The notes under the pieces are model-generated. The model searched no databases. It had not been told where the DNA came from and worked only from the letters and a program-made list of their open reading frames with translations. The position numbers and the translations under genes are program-made. A stretch of DNA of 64,000 bases from Silurus meridionalis (lineage: Eukaryota > Chordata > Actinopteri > Siluriformes > Siluridae). Positions 1-11,430 of the stretch are shown here, piece after piece. The stretch is taken from positions 16,689,356-16,753,355 of the forward strand of contig NC_060884.1 of the NCBI RefSeq assembly GCF_014805685.1, written 5' to 3'. Numbering within the stretch: the first letter of the stretch is position 1; the number at the start of each line of letters is the position of its first letter.

Positions 1-2180
1 ATTGCTGGCCATCACATTGTATCTTATTTTGAGCCATATTATATATAAATATATACAGTCATGGGCAAATATTATAGAAACAAAAATTAAAAGGCATGAG
101 TAGTGAACTGTACAGTAGAATGTCAGAAATGTAATATTTGGACAACCCTTAGCTTAAAAAAAAAATCCCTCTGATTGTATAGAATTTTTTGTCATTATTT
201 TGTCCATAAAGTCCAGAACATATGATTAATACAGTATCTTCACTGTCATGTGAACTTTTTATATTATTATTATTATTTTTTTTTGTAATTACATTTAGCA
301 AATTTAATGCTGGGAAATCTTAAATGTTTTGTGTTTGTTTTTGCTCTAAATTAATAAGTAAATAAATTATATAAGTCATACAATTTTAAAATTAGGCGGC
401 CTAAAAAGTCTACTGGGGGGCAACTAGGGCATAACCACCTGGGGGCACCAGTGAGCGCCCCTTGCCTGGCCACCGCTCTCACCCTTGCCTATTTAAAATA
501 TTTTTACCTGATTTTCTGCTTAAAATGAATATAACCAAAACAAAGAATGATATTTACACAAATTGAGGTGGATAACACTTCAGTCCTTCACTTGTCAGCA
601 GAAGTTTGAAAAATCTTGGTTAAGGCTTCTAGACAACAATCCATGATTCTTTTTTTTTTTTTTTTTTTTGTCACACTGTGCTATCAACATATCACAGACT
701 CCAGGTACACTGTGAGAGCAAAAGTTCTGTGGGTGGAAACTCAAGAGAGAATAAGAAAGTTTAGAGGAAATTGACTAGATTATATCGAGTTGGCAAGAAT
801 CATTTAGTAACTCATATTATTACTATTTACAATTTTGGTGAGCAGAAAACATCTTAGCAAAGCACAACATATAGCACCTTGAGGTGGATGAGCTACTTGA
901 GGTGGAACATCTCATTATCTCCACTCCTGTCAAGAAAGAGCAAGAAACTATAGCTTTCAAGGGCACAAAAATATTTAACATAGTTGGTGAAGCATGCAAA
1001 AAGACCAGTTGTTGTTTTTTCTTATCTTTAAGATGGTTAAAGGCACATGTCACACTTTCCTTTTTCTTAAGTGTGATCTTAACATTAGATATTAAACTGT
1101 ATCTGCATTATTTTAGGTATAGTAATCAGCTTTGCCATATGATAGGCTGTTTAGATAACTGTAAAATCAGCAGGTGTGCAGGTGTTCATATTCTATATGT
1201 TCATATAGAGAAAAGTGAATGAATGGCCATACATTCATCATTTTCTAAATTATTATTACATTCTGTATTCTGTATGTATTTTCTCAATTTTAAAACTACA
1301 ATTATGATAAACATTATTTATATTTTGCTTGGGGTAACTTGTAATCTAATGATAGTTGCTGATTAACTTAAAAATTGTGTAGATATCCAAATTAAAGTTT
1401 GCAATAATACTGTTTTAGTTTTAATAGCTTCTATTTTCAAAGGCGTGTTATTTGCATATGAGTTTGCAAGTTTCCATTTATATGGAACAATGTCAAGCAA
1501 GAGAACACAGCTGGTAGTAAACTAAATGACATTGAGAAAGTTTTAGTACTCAAAACGCATAACATCACCAAATTTGACTGTTAAGGGTCACATTTTCTCA
1601 CACCTGATCTCATGTACTGTAATCTACAAAGTGCACCTGAGATTTACAGTATGGCATTAGACAAGGATTTGTAATTATATTTTACTGTCTATAGTTCAAT
1701 ATACACAGTGCAATATGCAGCTAAATTAGGAATATTGCATAGTTATGTGTGTGTCTTTCACTTTTTTGTATCCCTATGTTTCACTTTCTCTCTAAATTAA
1801 ATCTTCACTTTATATTAAAAAAAGAAAGTCACCTGCTGGCACCTGTGCTATATGTGAACAATAGTTTTTTTTTTATGTGTTTTTCCACTTATTTTATTCA
1901 AATGCTTAGAATAAAGATCTATTAAACATTGTAGTAATATTAGTAAAAAGACATGCTTCTCTCTCTATGTTTCTGAATTCTTTTTATGCATACAGATTTT
2001 TACTACCTGCATAGTACTAAACCTTTTTTATTTTTATTAATTAAAGAATTGTGTGCAGTTCTGCAGTGAGACAAACAAGCTTTCTCCAGAAACACTACAT
2101 AATTCCTTTCCAGAAGCAGGTACCTTGAATCCATTCAAATTTTGAAACCTTCATTATAGATCTAGGCATACAGACAACCA
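1..2180. other. intergenic, no gene recognised
   Basis: AT-rich sequence with homopolymer runs (for example T18 near 651) and short ORFs without recognisable domains. A 112-codon ORF at 884-1222 has no recognisable motif and I do not call it a gene. A short GC-richer patch at 395-490 may be an old repeat but I cannot name it. Confidence 0.5.
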
Positions 2181-2185
2181 TACTT

Positions 2186-2188
<3 letters not shown>

Positions 2189-2251
<63 letters not shown>
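2189..2251. repeat. (GT)n microsatellite
   Basis: About 63 bases of uninterrupted GT. It creates a spurious Cys-Val ORF on the plus strand. Confidence 0.95.
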
Positions 2252-2252
<1 letters not shown>

Positions 2253-2559
2253 ACATGTTTTAATTTTCTATGTGAACACTTATGCACATTTTGCTACTTA
2301 ATCTGTGTTGAAGGTCAGTGTTGTCATTCAGGTGCTGATTATGTTATGTTAATCAGGTTCCATGGCTTATGTATATGCATACATCCCACATGTTCTGTAT
2401 GTAATCTTTTTTATGTCTCCGTGGCTTATCGAATATAAGTAGGAATATTTAAAACTACCCAAAAAATACACACCCTTTGAGTATGGCACACACAGAATAC
2501 AATCGACAGTGCATAAATACTATACTGAACACACTTGTCTAGCTAATTACATGTGCTAC

Positions 2560-2700
2560 TATTACATTTACACTAACATTAGCACTGAGCATTTGCTGGT
2601 TAAAGGCCTTGCTCAAGGCTTGCAGCAGTGACAGGTTAGTGTAGCTAGGATGTGACCTTAAAATACCTTAACAACTGAGCTACAGTACCACTTACCCCAA
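2560..2700 (-). repeat. tRNA-derived SINE fragment
   Basis: Read on the minus strand the element starts with a tRNA-like head containing TAGCTCAGTTGTTAAGG, which fits a pol III A box, and runs into a body with GCCTTGCTCAAGG on the plus strand. This body is a familiar part of teleost SINE/L2-related repeats. It is diverged and has no intact B box that I can see. Likely inactive. Confidence 0.5.
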
Positions 2701-3216
2701 GAATTCTCTATACCTATAATTTTCATGTAATTTCATGTAATTTTTATAATTTCAGGATCTACACAAAGGGAGGCACCTACATTGTCAGCAGTGACATTTT
2801 CCCTTTGCTTGCTTTAGCATATGCATTTTCATATGCATAGGTAGATTGATTAGATTTAATTCTGACTGATTTGTTTTAAAACAAGATCTTGGATGCTAAA
2901 TTGAAAATAGTGACATGACAACCCTGCTAGAGCTGCTTTTTCTTTCAGTAGCACAAAACTCTGAAATTATATGAAAAAGAGCGTTTAATATTTACATTTA
3001 AATGAATCATTTACACTGACATCTAAAAATGCATTTACAAAATTATTAAACATAAATTACTACCTAAATTAACCAGAAATTACAATTAAAACCCAAATAT
3101 ATTATATCTATAAAGAAATACATTAAACACATTGCATTAGAAATATTCAAACTATGGTAATATTTTACTCCTCCTAATCAGAAGAAGAGTTTGAATTTAC
3201 ATACACTGTATGGACA

Positions 3217-3594
3217 TTAGGGATGTGGTACACAAAGCGGTACACAAAATTCACGGTTCGATACGTACCTTGGTTTTTAAGTCACGGTTCGTTTCAGTTT
3301 CAGTATGTTTGGAAGAAAATGCAAAACAAAATTGCTTGTCATTTTTATTAACGCAGTTTATTATTATTAACATTTATGAACATTAACAGTTTAAGTAAAA
3401 TGCCTGCTTAGTTAAAAAATATTAATAATAAATAATAATAAAATACAATACACTTTCTTATTATATTGATAAAATTGAGTTATCAATTAAATTGGCACAA
3501 ATTAAACTGTTTAAAAGAAATGAAAGAAATGAAAAAAATTTTTTTTTGAATTGTTTACATTTGTTGGACCTCATTTGGGTAATACAGATGTGTA

Positions 3595-3655
<61 letters not shown>

Positions 3656-3830
3656 ATAAATGCGTTCAAAGTGCAAGGTGAAAACTAAACAAACGTAATG
3701 CGTCAACTAATATGTTCCTAAGGGGGCTTAGATTTAAAAGGCATAAAAAGAATTAAAGCATAAAAAGGGTTGCATTCAGTACACGTCTACTGAACAGAAA
3801 GATCGTACCCAAAAAATTTGGTATGAATAT
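3217..3830. repeat. interspersed repeat R1, copy 1, with embedded GT array
   Basis: This stretch shares blocks with 59370-60294: an early TTGCTTGTCATTTT, then TTAACGCAGTTT, then TACATTTGTT followed by ATACAGATGTGTATGTA just before a GT array, then CTCAAAGTG/TTCAAAGTG afterward. The order and spacing of blocks are conserved, so the two are copies of one mobile family. No coding capacity was seen and I cannot assign a superfamily. Confidence 0.6.
3601..3650. repeat. (GT)n microsatellite inside repeat R1
   Basis: Fifty bases of GT at the same relative place in the R1 repeat as the array at 59658-59745. Confidence 0.95.
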
Positions 3831-3835
3831 GTGTA

Positions 3836-4305
3836 CCCTTACATTTTAATGGACATAGTAGTAGCTTCCAAAGACATCATATAAATTGTGTTCCTCCAAC
3901 ATTGTGGTAACATTTTAAGGAAATTCCACATATAGCTGGAAAGCATTGTGGTATCCTTAATTTAACTCGGAGACCAAAACTTTTTCCAGCATGACAGTGC
4001 CTCAATGCACAAAGAGAGCTCCTCGAAGTTATGGTTTACATGGGTTGGAGTGGAAGATCTTTATTTGCCTGCTATGGAGCTCTGACCTCAACACCCCAGG
4101 TCTCCTTAACCTATACCAGTACCTGACTTTACTAAAGGCTTTGTGGCTAAATAAGTGCACTCCAAAATCTAATGGAACATCTTCCAAGAAGAATGGATTT
4201 TATTATAACAGCACAATTATAGGGACTACATGTAGAATGGAAAGTTCAAAATGCAAATAACAAATTTGATGCTTAGGTGTCCACAAACATTTGTCCATAT
4301 AGTGT
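3836..4305 (+). mobile_element. Tc1/mariner-like relic (family A), copy 1
   Basis: The plus strand keeps a decayed end of a Tc1-type transposase: CAGCATGACAGTGCC, a TGGAGTGGAAGAT stretch and a GAGCTCTGACCTCAACACCCC stretch corresponding to the QHDxAPVHK, WxGVE and SPDLNP region. It ends with a terminal sequence TTTGTCCATATAGTG. Frameshifts and stops abolish coding. Other copies of the family are at 5180, 22738, 44436, 46255 and 56285. Confidence 0.7.
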
Positions 4306-5029
4306 ATATGCCAAGTTCATGTTGTGATTTTGAGCTTTTTGTGCTTATTTAGAATGTCACACAGAAATGCTTTGTATTTTTTATAAATAAAAAAACACAT
4401 CTTTCTACTTCATCCCAAAGCTAGTTTCTTTTCATTTCATTATTTTTTTGCTGATTGTGCTTTCTTCTTTTATGTAGTAAGAGCTTTTTTCTTAAAAGTG
4501 GTCTACAATATGCGTTGGCCTGAAGTTTTTCCACAATAACATTACTGCTTTGCTTTTAATGAGACACTTTTCCTGCCCTTTTTGCTTTAATTTATTTTAC
4601 AGTAAGTAACAAATTATCATTTATTTATTTTCCTCTAATTTAGTAACTCCCACTGCATTTTTTCCTTAAAATATTCTTTGGCCCCCCTCCCGAACACACA
4701 TAACTGCCATCTAGCATTTGCTAGCATAGATGAATGGTTTTCCTTGAAATAGTATGTAATGTTTTTGAAAAGGCTGCTAACTGATTTGGCTTCCTCTTTA
4801 TTCACAGCTTTTTGTTTGATACACCTTCTATAGTTAGCTCATCTTATAGCAAGGAGGTAGCTAAAAGTAATCATGCTTTATAAATGGAACTTATGCATCC
4901 ACTGAACATATGTGAATGCCAATGTTGACTCACCATGTTTGGATTGCAGATATGAATTTGACTCAAATACGGTTGAAGTTTCCCTTGGCCCCACATCATA
5001 TTGCCAAGAACATTCTAGGGAAAGATAAT

Positions 5030-5165
5030 TTTGTGATAGTGGATTTTTTTGTAAATACTGCACCTATACTTAATACTGCACCAATACTTAAGCATTTCAC
5101 TGCATGTCATACCCTGTATGTATGTGTATGTGACAAATAAAATTTTATTTGATTGATTTGATTTG
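5030..5165 (+). mobile_element. LINE 3' tail with TTTGA-type repeats
   Basis: The end reads GTATGTGACAAATAAAA followed by TTTGATTGATTTGATTTG. This tail with short terminal repeats is typical of the 3' ends of several teleost LINE families. Only the last ~130 bases are present, so it is a 5'-truncated insertion. The clade is uncertain. Confidence 0.5.
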
Positions 5166-5179
5166 ACCATACACATGTA

Positions 5180-6032
5180 CACTATATGGACAAAAGTAAT
5201 GAGACACATGAAATTCCCAGCTATATGTGGTTCTTCTCTTAACAATTACCACAGAATTTGAGGCACATAACTGTACCGATGCCTTTGGGTGTGGTAACAT
5301 CAAATTTTCCCCTTATTTGAAGTAAGAGACCAAAACTTGTTCCAGCATGACAGTACCCCTGTGCACAAAGCCATGGAGTGGAGCGGAAGATTTTGAGTGG
5401 CCTGCCACAGAGCTCTAACATCAAACCTTCTGAACATCTTTGGCATGAATTGGAATTCTGACTGTACCCTACATTAGAATGTTTTCAGGTTACATATGTA
5501 ACCATGGTTCTCTAAGGGAAAGAGACGCTGCATCAACAACACTTTGGGAACACTTCCAGGTTGTCCACATTCTGATTCACCCTCCTTGAAGAGTGCCCAC
5601 CGGGAGCGGAGCGTCCGCATAGACATGCGAGCGCAATCTGCGCTGTCGGCTCCCTTGAGAACCGACTTAGCATGGTCCGCTCCCAGGTAAGCCACACATA
5701 AGCCGTAAAATGTGCTTTGTTTTCTTGCTTGTCTTTATTTTATATATTTTTTCGAACATTTACCACTTACCATTCAGACAAACACACAATAGAGGGCTTC
5801 ATGAACAAACAGAAGCTATTGCCAGCTTCACTCCATTTGCTTTTATAGCTTCCTGGTCGTGATGTCACCCCGCCGGTGATGGATCGCTTTCCATTGGACA
5901 GATTACATACGTGATTTAGAACCTGGACAACGCGGAAGCGTTCCCAAAGTGTTGTTGATGCAGCTCGAGTTCCTGGAGTGTATTGTAATAGCAAATGGGG
6001 ACTATTCAGGCATCCACAAACATTTTGTCCAA
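5180..6032 (+). mobile_element. Tc1/mariner-like relic (family A), copy 2, split by a TIR element
   Basis: The left end starts CACTATATGGACAAAAGTAA and the right end finishes CATCCACAAACATTTTGTCC. These are terminal sequences of the same family as 3836-4305. Internal CAGCATGACAGTACCCCTGT and AACATCTTTGGCATGAATTG are transposase relics. The copy is interrupted from about 5475 to 5972 by an unrelated inverted-repeat element, so this copy is older. Confidence 0.7.
5475..5972. mobile_element. inverted-repeat (TIR) DNA element nested in a Tc1 relic
   Basis: Arms at 5527-5567 and 5924-5964 are inverted copies matching at 38 of 41 positions, starting GCTGCATCAACAACACTTTG. Outside the left arm is GTTACATATGTAACC, itself palindromic. 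The interior is GC-richer than its surroundings (CpG sites such as GGAGCGGAGCGTCCG) and shows no coding domain. It is probably a non-autonomous DNA transposon of a family common in fishes. The superfamily is not determined. Confidence 0.65.
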
Positions 6033-6252
6033 AGTTTAGTTCGAGTTTATAGTATTATTAAGATACTATCAAGAAATAGATTGAAAAAGGTAAATAGTTA
6101 ATAAGTCTTTATATTAACTGTAAAAATGTCATTAAAATTAACTTGGTTTTAGCTTGTGTTTTTTCGAAGGCTTGACTCTACAATAAAGCAACATTAGTTA
6201 TGAGTACTAATGTAATAGTGTAACAGCTTGTATTTTTTGCTATTCCATAAGC

Positions 6253-6452
6253 ATAATGGCTTGGTCCAACACTATTTTCAAAATGTGCTGTTGGATAGAG
6301 CAGAGAAATCCACATAAATCTCAGACATTAACACAATTTGTTGGCCAACCCAGTACACTCAAACAAAAGGTCAGCAGCTTCACCCTCCCCCTAAATTACA
6401 GCACTGACAGGGCAGCTATTCCAACAATATTCTCTCAGAACAGGGCTAAGGA
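6253..6452 (+). repeat. duplicated segment D, copy 1
   Basis: This ~190-base segment has a diverged direct copy at 6974-7155. Shared blocks include CAACACTATTTT, CAAACAAAAGGTCAGCA, TTCACCCTC/CCTCACCCT and GCAGCTATTCCAACAATA. The identity of the segment is unknown. Confidence 0.6.
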
Positions 6453-6659
6453 CTGAACGTAAATCTGAAGCTATTTGCGTAGCCTCATTAAATGACTGGC
6501 TGCAGAAAGGTTACTGAAAGCTAGATGCAGTTTATCACATACACCATACATCAAGGTAATGTAAAAGTATTAACACCCCACACATTATTGTCATGAGCAT
6601 ATAAGTCCCTCTGTCATTTGTGCTTGCACTGTATTTCTTAACCCAAAGTCCCTTAATCA

Positions 6660-6746
6660 TATAGGAATAGATAATATCATTAATGCTTTTATTTATTTAT
6701 TTTTATATTTATTTATTTATGTATTTATTTATTGATTTATTTATAT
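6660..6746. repeat. degenerate (TTTA)n tract
   Basis: Imperfect TTTA/TTTAT repeats between the two copies of segment D. Confidence 0.8.
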
Positions 6747-6973
6747 TTATATGTTACATATGGTACATAGTTTTCTGCATTCTTTAGTCTCTATAGTGGA
6801 TGTATTTCAATTTTAATTTTCCCATCTTAGCTATTAGTAACAGTAGAAACTAGGTTGATCAACATAATTTAGCAATTTTTGAGAAACACACTCCTGGCTA
6901 TTTGAGTCTATCAGAGTTCAAGCAAAGAATACAACAAAAAAAAAAAAATTATATTTTTTTCTCCCTAATAGTT

Positions 6974-7155
6974 ATAATGGTTTATTTCAACACTATTTTT
7001 AAAATGTTTCGTTGGGTAGGGGTCAGACATGCACATCAACCTTGGACAAGCAAAATTATTTTGGTCAAACAAAAGGTCAGCAACTCGTCCCTCACCCTGA
7101 ATAACAACACTAACAGAGCAGCTATTCCAACAATACTCTTTCTTACCATGGCTCC
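6974..7155 (+). repeat. duplicated segment D, copy 2
   Basis: Same orientation as 6253-6452, starting ATAATGG and including GCAGCTATTCCAACAATAC. The two copies are ~720 bases apart. They may be two insertions of an undescribed repeat or one old local duplication. Confidence 0.6.
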
Positions 7156-7654
7156 AGATGTGCAAGTGTGCACAATTGGAAGACCGCGATCCCCCCAAAT
7201 TCCTCAGCTGCCAGTTCAGACCCCAGATTAACTGTCAGCTGTGCAGATTCTGTGAGTTTATGACCACTGGAGCCTCCTGTTCTAGGCTAATTGGAGTGGA
7301 ATTTTATGTTGTGTGGCTATTGCTCTTGTAGCCCATCTGTCTTAAAAAATCTGTTCTGGGTTAGTTTTTTTGTTTACCATGGTTAAATAGGGTGGTTATT
7401 AATTATCTTGTTAACTCATGTGTCCTCTTTTATCAACTAACAGCATTTTCACTCACTTTATGATTCTTTTGTTTTCGCATCATTCTGTGGAATATTGAGA
7501 GAACGTTGTGCAAGGAGAACAGCAGTTTTAGTTTGCACATTATATGAATGAGTAGGATATTTTTTAATAAATCAAAGGATTGTTTATATACAGATTCCAT
7601 TTAACTGTGTCACTGCAGGAGTTTTTATTTTTTATTTTTTTTGATTGTAGGTAT

Positions 7655-8090
7655 GTATACTACTAGTCAAAAATTGGACACATACTCCTTCAGTGTTTTT
7701 TACTTATTTTTTATTATTTTTCTCACTGTACATTAATACTGAGGACATCCAAACTATGAAAGAATACATATGGAATAATGTTTGTAAAGAAAAACGTGTT
7801 AAACAGCCCAAAGTAGCTACATGAAGTTTGATTACCAGTTGAAATGGTTTGGATTAAGTTAGACTGGAGAGTGAAGGAAAAGCAGCAAACAAGCACTCAA
7901 CACCTCATCGTGATTGTTGGAATACAAATCCCTGTGACTGCCACATGAGGATGAGAGATTGCCAAGAGCTGTCATCAAAGCTAAAAGAGGATACTTTGAA
8001 GAATTAATGATTTAAAACCAATTCTGAGTTATTTAATACATTTTATTTTACTACATAATTCTATACATGTTCCCACCATAGTATTCGTCT
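7655..8090. mobile_element. Tc1/mariner-like relic (family B)
   Basis: The left end TACTAGTCAAAAATTGGACA is close to the terminal sequence of a widespread fish Tc1 family. It is followed by AATACTGAGGACATCCAAAC. Further right, AGAGCTGTCATCAAAGC and TACTTTGAAGAAT are an internal part near the opposite end. Most of the transposase region is missing. Confidence 0.6.
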
Positions 8091-8577
8091 CCTACTTCGT
8101 TGATACACCCATAATTTCCCTGACCTCCTACATCATGTTTTATAGACAGCGCAGGGAAGATAACAAGCAACCATCAATATAATCTACACTAAAATAACTG
8201 ATTTTGCAGGTTTTATTTTGTAAATCACTGTTTCTTGTTGATAAACCCTGTACAATATATTTAAATCCAGTTAAATGTCACAATTATTTGACAGTGGCTT
8301 CAGGGTCATCTCTGGTCTCTGCAGATAGTGGCACACCAATATTGCAAACTGTCAACTGTTTTATCTTTGATCTTATTTACCAGGAGTGTCTCAAATGTTT
8401 TTTTTTCCTGTTGACCTACTGTTGTTGCTTTTGTCCTGTATAGCCTACATGAAATTATAGTAACATTCTTTGAATTACTTTTTTATTCATCTTCTCTACC
8501 CTGTTGATACTGTCCAATGTTGCAGTGATTCGAGAGCCGATCCCAAAAACAGTGTTGAAACAGGAATATTCGATGGG

Positions 8578-8795
8578 TAGGACGCCAGTCAGTCACAAGG
8601 CACCATGCACACACATTTGCACATACATTTACACCTTGGGACAATTTACAGTTGCCAATCCACCACTGTCAAGTTTTGGAAGGTGGGATGAAACCAGAGT
8701 ACCCAGAAAACCACAAGTATTGTAAACATGCAGAGCAGCACACAGTCAGTAGGACAAAATCTGGATAAATCCAGGAACCATCACTCAGCAATTAT
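8578..8795 (-). repeat. tRNA-derived SINE-like repeat, body fragment
   Basis: Plus-strand blocks CAAGGCACCATGCACACAC, GGACAATTTACAGTTGCCA and CCAATCCACCACTG match the body of the element at 58855-59085, also minus-oriented. The tRNA-like head is not recognisable. Confidence 0.5.
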
Positions 8796-8799
8796 TCAG

Positions 8800-10030
8800 T
8801 GCAAAGTAACACGATGTTCTATTGTCTAAAGAATTGTTTTAGAACGCTCTCAATAGCATTTCAAATGTTCTTGACTAATCCAAATTGTTGTATCTTTGTG
8901 CCATGATGTATTAAATTGCAATTTCCAAATAAGCCTACATGATCCATCGTGATGTTCTATAAATATAAATGAAATCTAAGTCTGTAATATAACGGTTTAG
9001 CAGATCACCCAGCGGCATGTGATGAGGGAGATGATTCACATCACTAATGTTTATCCGATGTGTGCTACAGAAGATAAAATCCTATACCTGTCATGAGTAA
9101 ATACAGTAATTGTGTAAGTTCAAGGGGTCTCCTTTTAAATGGCAGTGTGGTGTTCATATTACCTGCTCCAAGTGGCAAAGAATGCTGTTCTCCACCATTA
9201 CTGCTTGTTTACAAATTATAGGGTCATGAATAAGAATGCTAAGAGTACAATTTTCTTAAATATAGCTGCAGTTTCACTTTCTACAGAAATCATGAGTTCT
9301 TGCAACTAATTATTGTGCTTTGTTCTTACATAAGAGTAGAAGTATAGAAGAAACACAACCAAAACCGAAAACACTGAAAAGTATGCAGTCTCTGAGAGCC
9401 GACAGATCACATGGACAGCAGAAGAGAGGCGTGGACGTGCTTTGGTTACATATCAGCTTATGTGCACTTCAGGCATGATTCTGTCCAAATTCCTGGAGCT
9501 CCTTTGCCTTGCTGTAAGCCTGCTCAGCAATGTTGCCTTTAAAGAGAGTGATGTTAAAAGTGTGTAGGGGGTTTTGTGCCAGGGACACTGAGAGGGAGGG
9601 GGAGTGGATAACTAAGATGTCTCTATTTACAGCTACAGTCTGTGTTTCATTTTGCTTTAGTATAATATTTCAGTGGGAGCCACTAGCAGTAATTCATCTG
9701 CGTGTCATACATTTTCTTATACATTTTTTCATTTTCTTCACAGCTACAGCTACTCCCTTTCCATGTCTCATATTCAATTCTTCTTGCATTCCTCTACTAT
9801 CTTAAACACTGTTCCTGCTATTCATTAATGTTGTTGTTGTCATCGCTTAAAGCGTTAAAACCCAAATCTGTGTTTCTATGGGTATCCCCAGACCTCATGA
9901 ATACATTACATCACCTGTACATCCAAAGACTATTCATAGTCAGCATGGTGTTGCTCCTGCTGTGGTGGTACACAGACACATTGGTGACGCTCTACCTTAT
10001 AACACTAAAAATATAGCACTGATGTGGGTT
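8800..10030. other. intergenic, no gene recognised
   Basis: No coding match and no repeat that I recognise. The ORF that starts at 9878 runs across low-complexity GAGA sequence and lacks domain character. Confidence 0.5.
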
Positions 10031-10039
10031 TTTTCACAC

Positions 10040-10090
10040 AGGAGAGAAAGAAAGAGAGAGAGAAAGAGAGAGAGAGCGAGAGAGAGAGCC
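10040..10090. repeat. imperfect (GA)n tract
   Basis: GAGAGAAAGAAAGAGAGAGA-like purine run. Confidence 0.9.
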
Positions 10091-10836
10091 TCACTTAACA
10101 TGCTATGTACTGCAGAGTCATGTTTGAGTGCTAAAATCCCTAAATACACAAATAGTTTTACTCATTCACACTACAGGTGTAATGGAATTGCATTTCTCTA
10201 CGCAGCTCTATATATTCACTTGTTTTTTTGTTTGTGTACATACACAGAAACAGTCCTTGGCCAACTACTGCATTTACAGTCCTCAACATTGCGGGGGGTT
10301 TTGTGCATTTTTTTTAAAATAGCTTGAACATCATGTTTAAACCCCAATCTGCTTTTAAATCTTTGCCTGGAAGAGCCCTTGCTGATGCAAAATAACTACC
10401 TTGTGTCTTGTTGCTGTGCTCAGTCGTGGCATGGTGTATGACCTGTGACATCAAACTGTCCTCCACAATCTCACCTTAGTAGCAGAGTTTGGCTGTTCCT
10501 CACCCAGTTTTAAACCTCCTACATAGCTGTTTCTGTTTCATTTGTGTTTCAAAGAAGATAGAAAGTCGATGATCATTAGCACCTGCTTGGTATAACTGCA
10601 TAATCATACAACTGTATCTAGTCCTAAAAAAATGTATGCAAGTGTACCAAGTGTGCAAGTGTAAAAAAAAAAAATGGAAGCCAAAATGTAGCTACACCAA
10701 GAATTGTTCTGGTTTTGATTTTTCTTCTGTCCATTTACTTTCCAATTTGTTAAATGAAAAATTTAAATGTTGACACATTTATTTTAGAAATCATTCTTAC
10801 TTTAAATTTTAGATATAAAATAAATTTTCACATAGA

Positions 10837-10978
<142 letters not shown>

Positions 10979-11293
10979 GAATAGAATTCGAGTTTAAATC
11001 ATGAGGAAGTACTTGCAAAGGTTATCTCAGGACATATATATATATATATATGATATATAAAGAAATATATCAGGTCTAATCTATTTATCATAATTGGTAA
11101 TGTTAATTCACTGTCAGCTGTCATACTGTGGGTTAATGGCCTGTAGCTTCACGCTCAATTTGCTGGATCTAATTGTGAGAGCTGCTTCGAAAATTATGTC
11201 ATCAGAAATCTCTCACATCTTCTTTGAGTCTGGAGTTCATTTCTACCTTAAAAAAGCGACTTGAAAAGCATTTTCCACTCATTTCGAATTTAA

Positions 11294-11337
11294 GACATAT
11301 TTGCTTTGTGAAGGCTGCTTCTAGGAAAGTTAAGAAA

Positions 11338-11389
<52 letters not shown>

Positions 11390-11430
11390 CTCAACATTCC
11401 TAGAAGCAGCCTTCAGAAAGCAAATATGTC
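11294..11430. repeat. 38-base inverted repeat around a TA array
   Basis: Arms at 11294-11331 and 11393-11430 match at 36 of 38 positions when one is reverse-complemented. The left arm begins GACATATTTGCTTTG. The 61-base spacer is mainly (TA)n. It could form a long hairpin or cruciform. Confidence 0.85.

Noticed and set aside
884..1222. 112-codon plus-strand ORF
   Set aside because: No domain, no splice context, and an overlapping antisense ORF of similar quality. Composition is that of AT-rich intergenic DNA.
9878..10327. 149-codon plus-strand ORF
   Set aside because: It is carried by a GAGA purine tract (Arg-Glu-Arg repeats) with non-conserved flanks, and has no recognisable domain.
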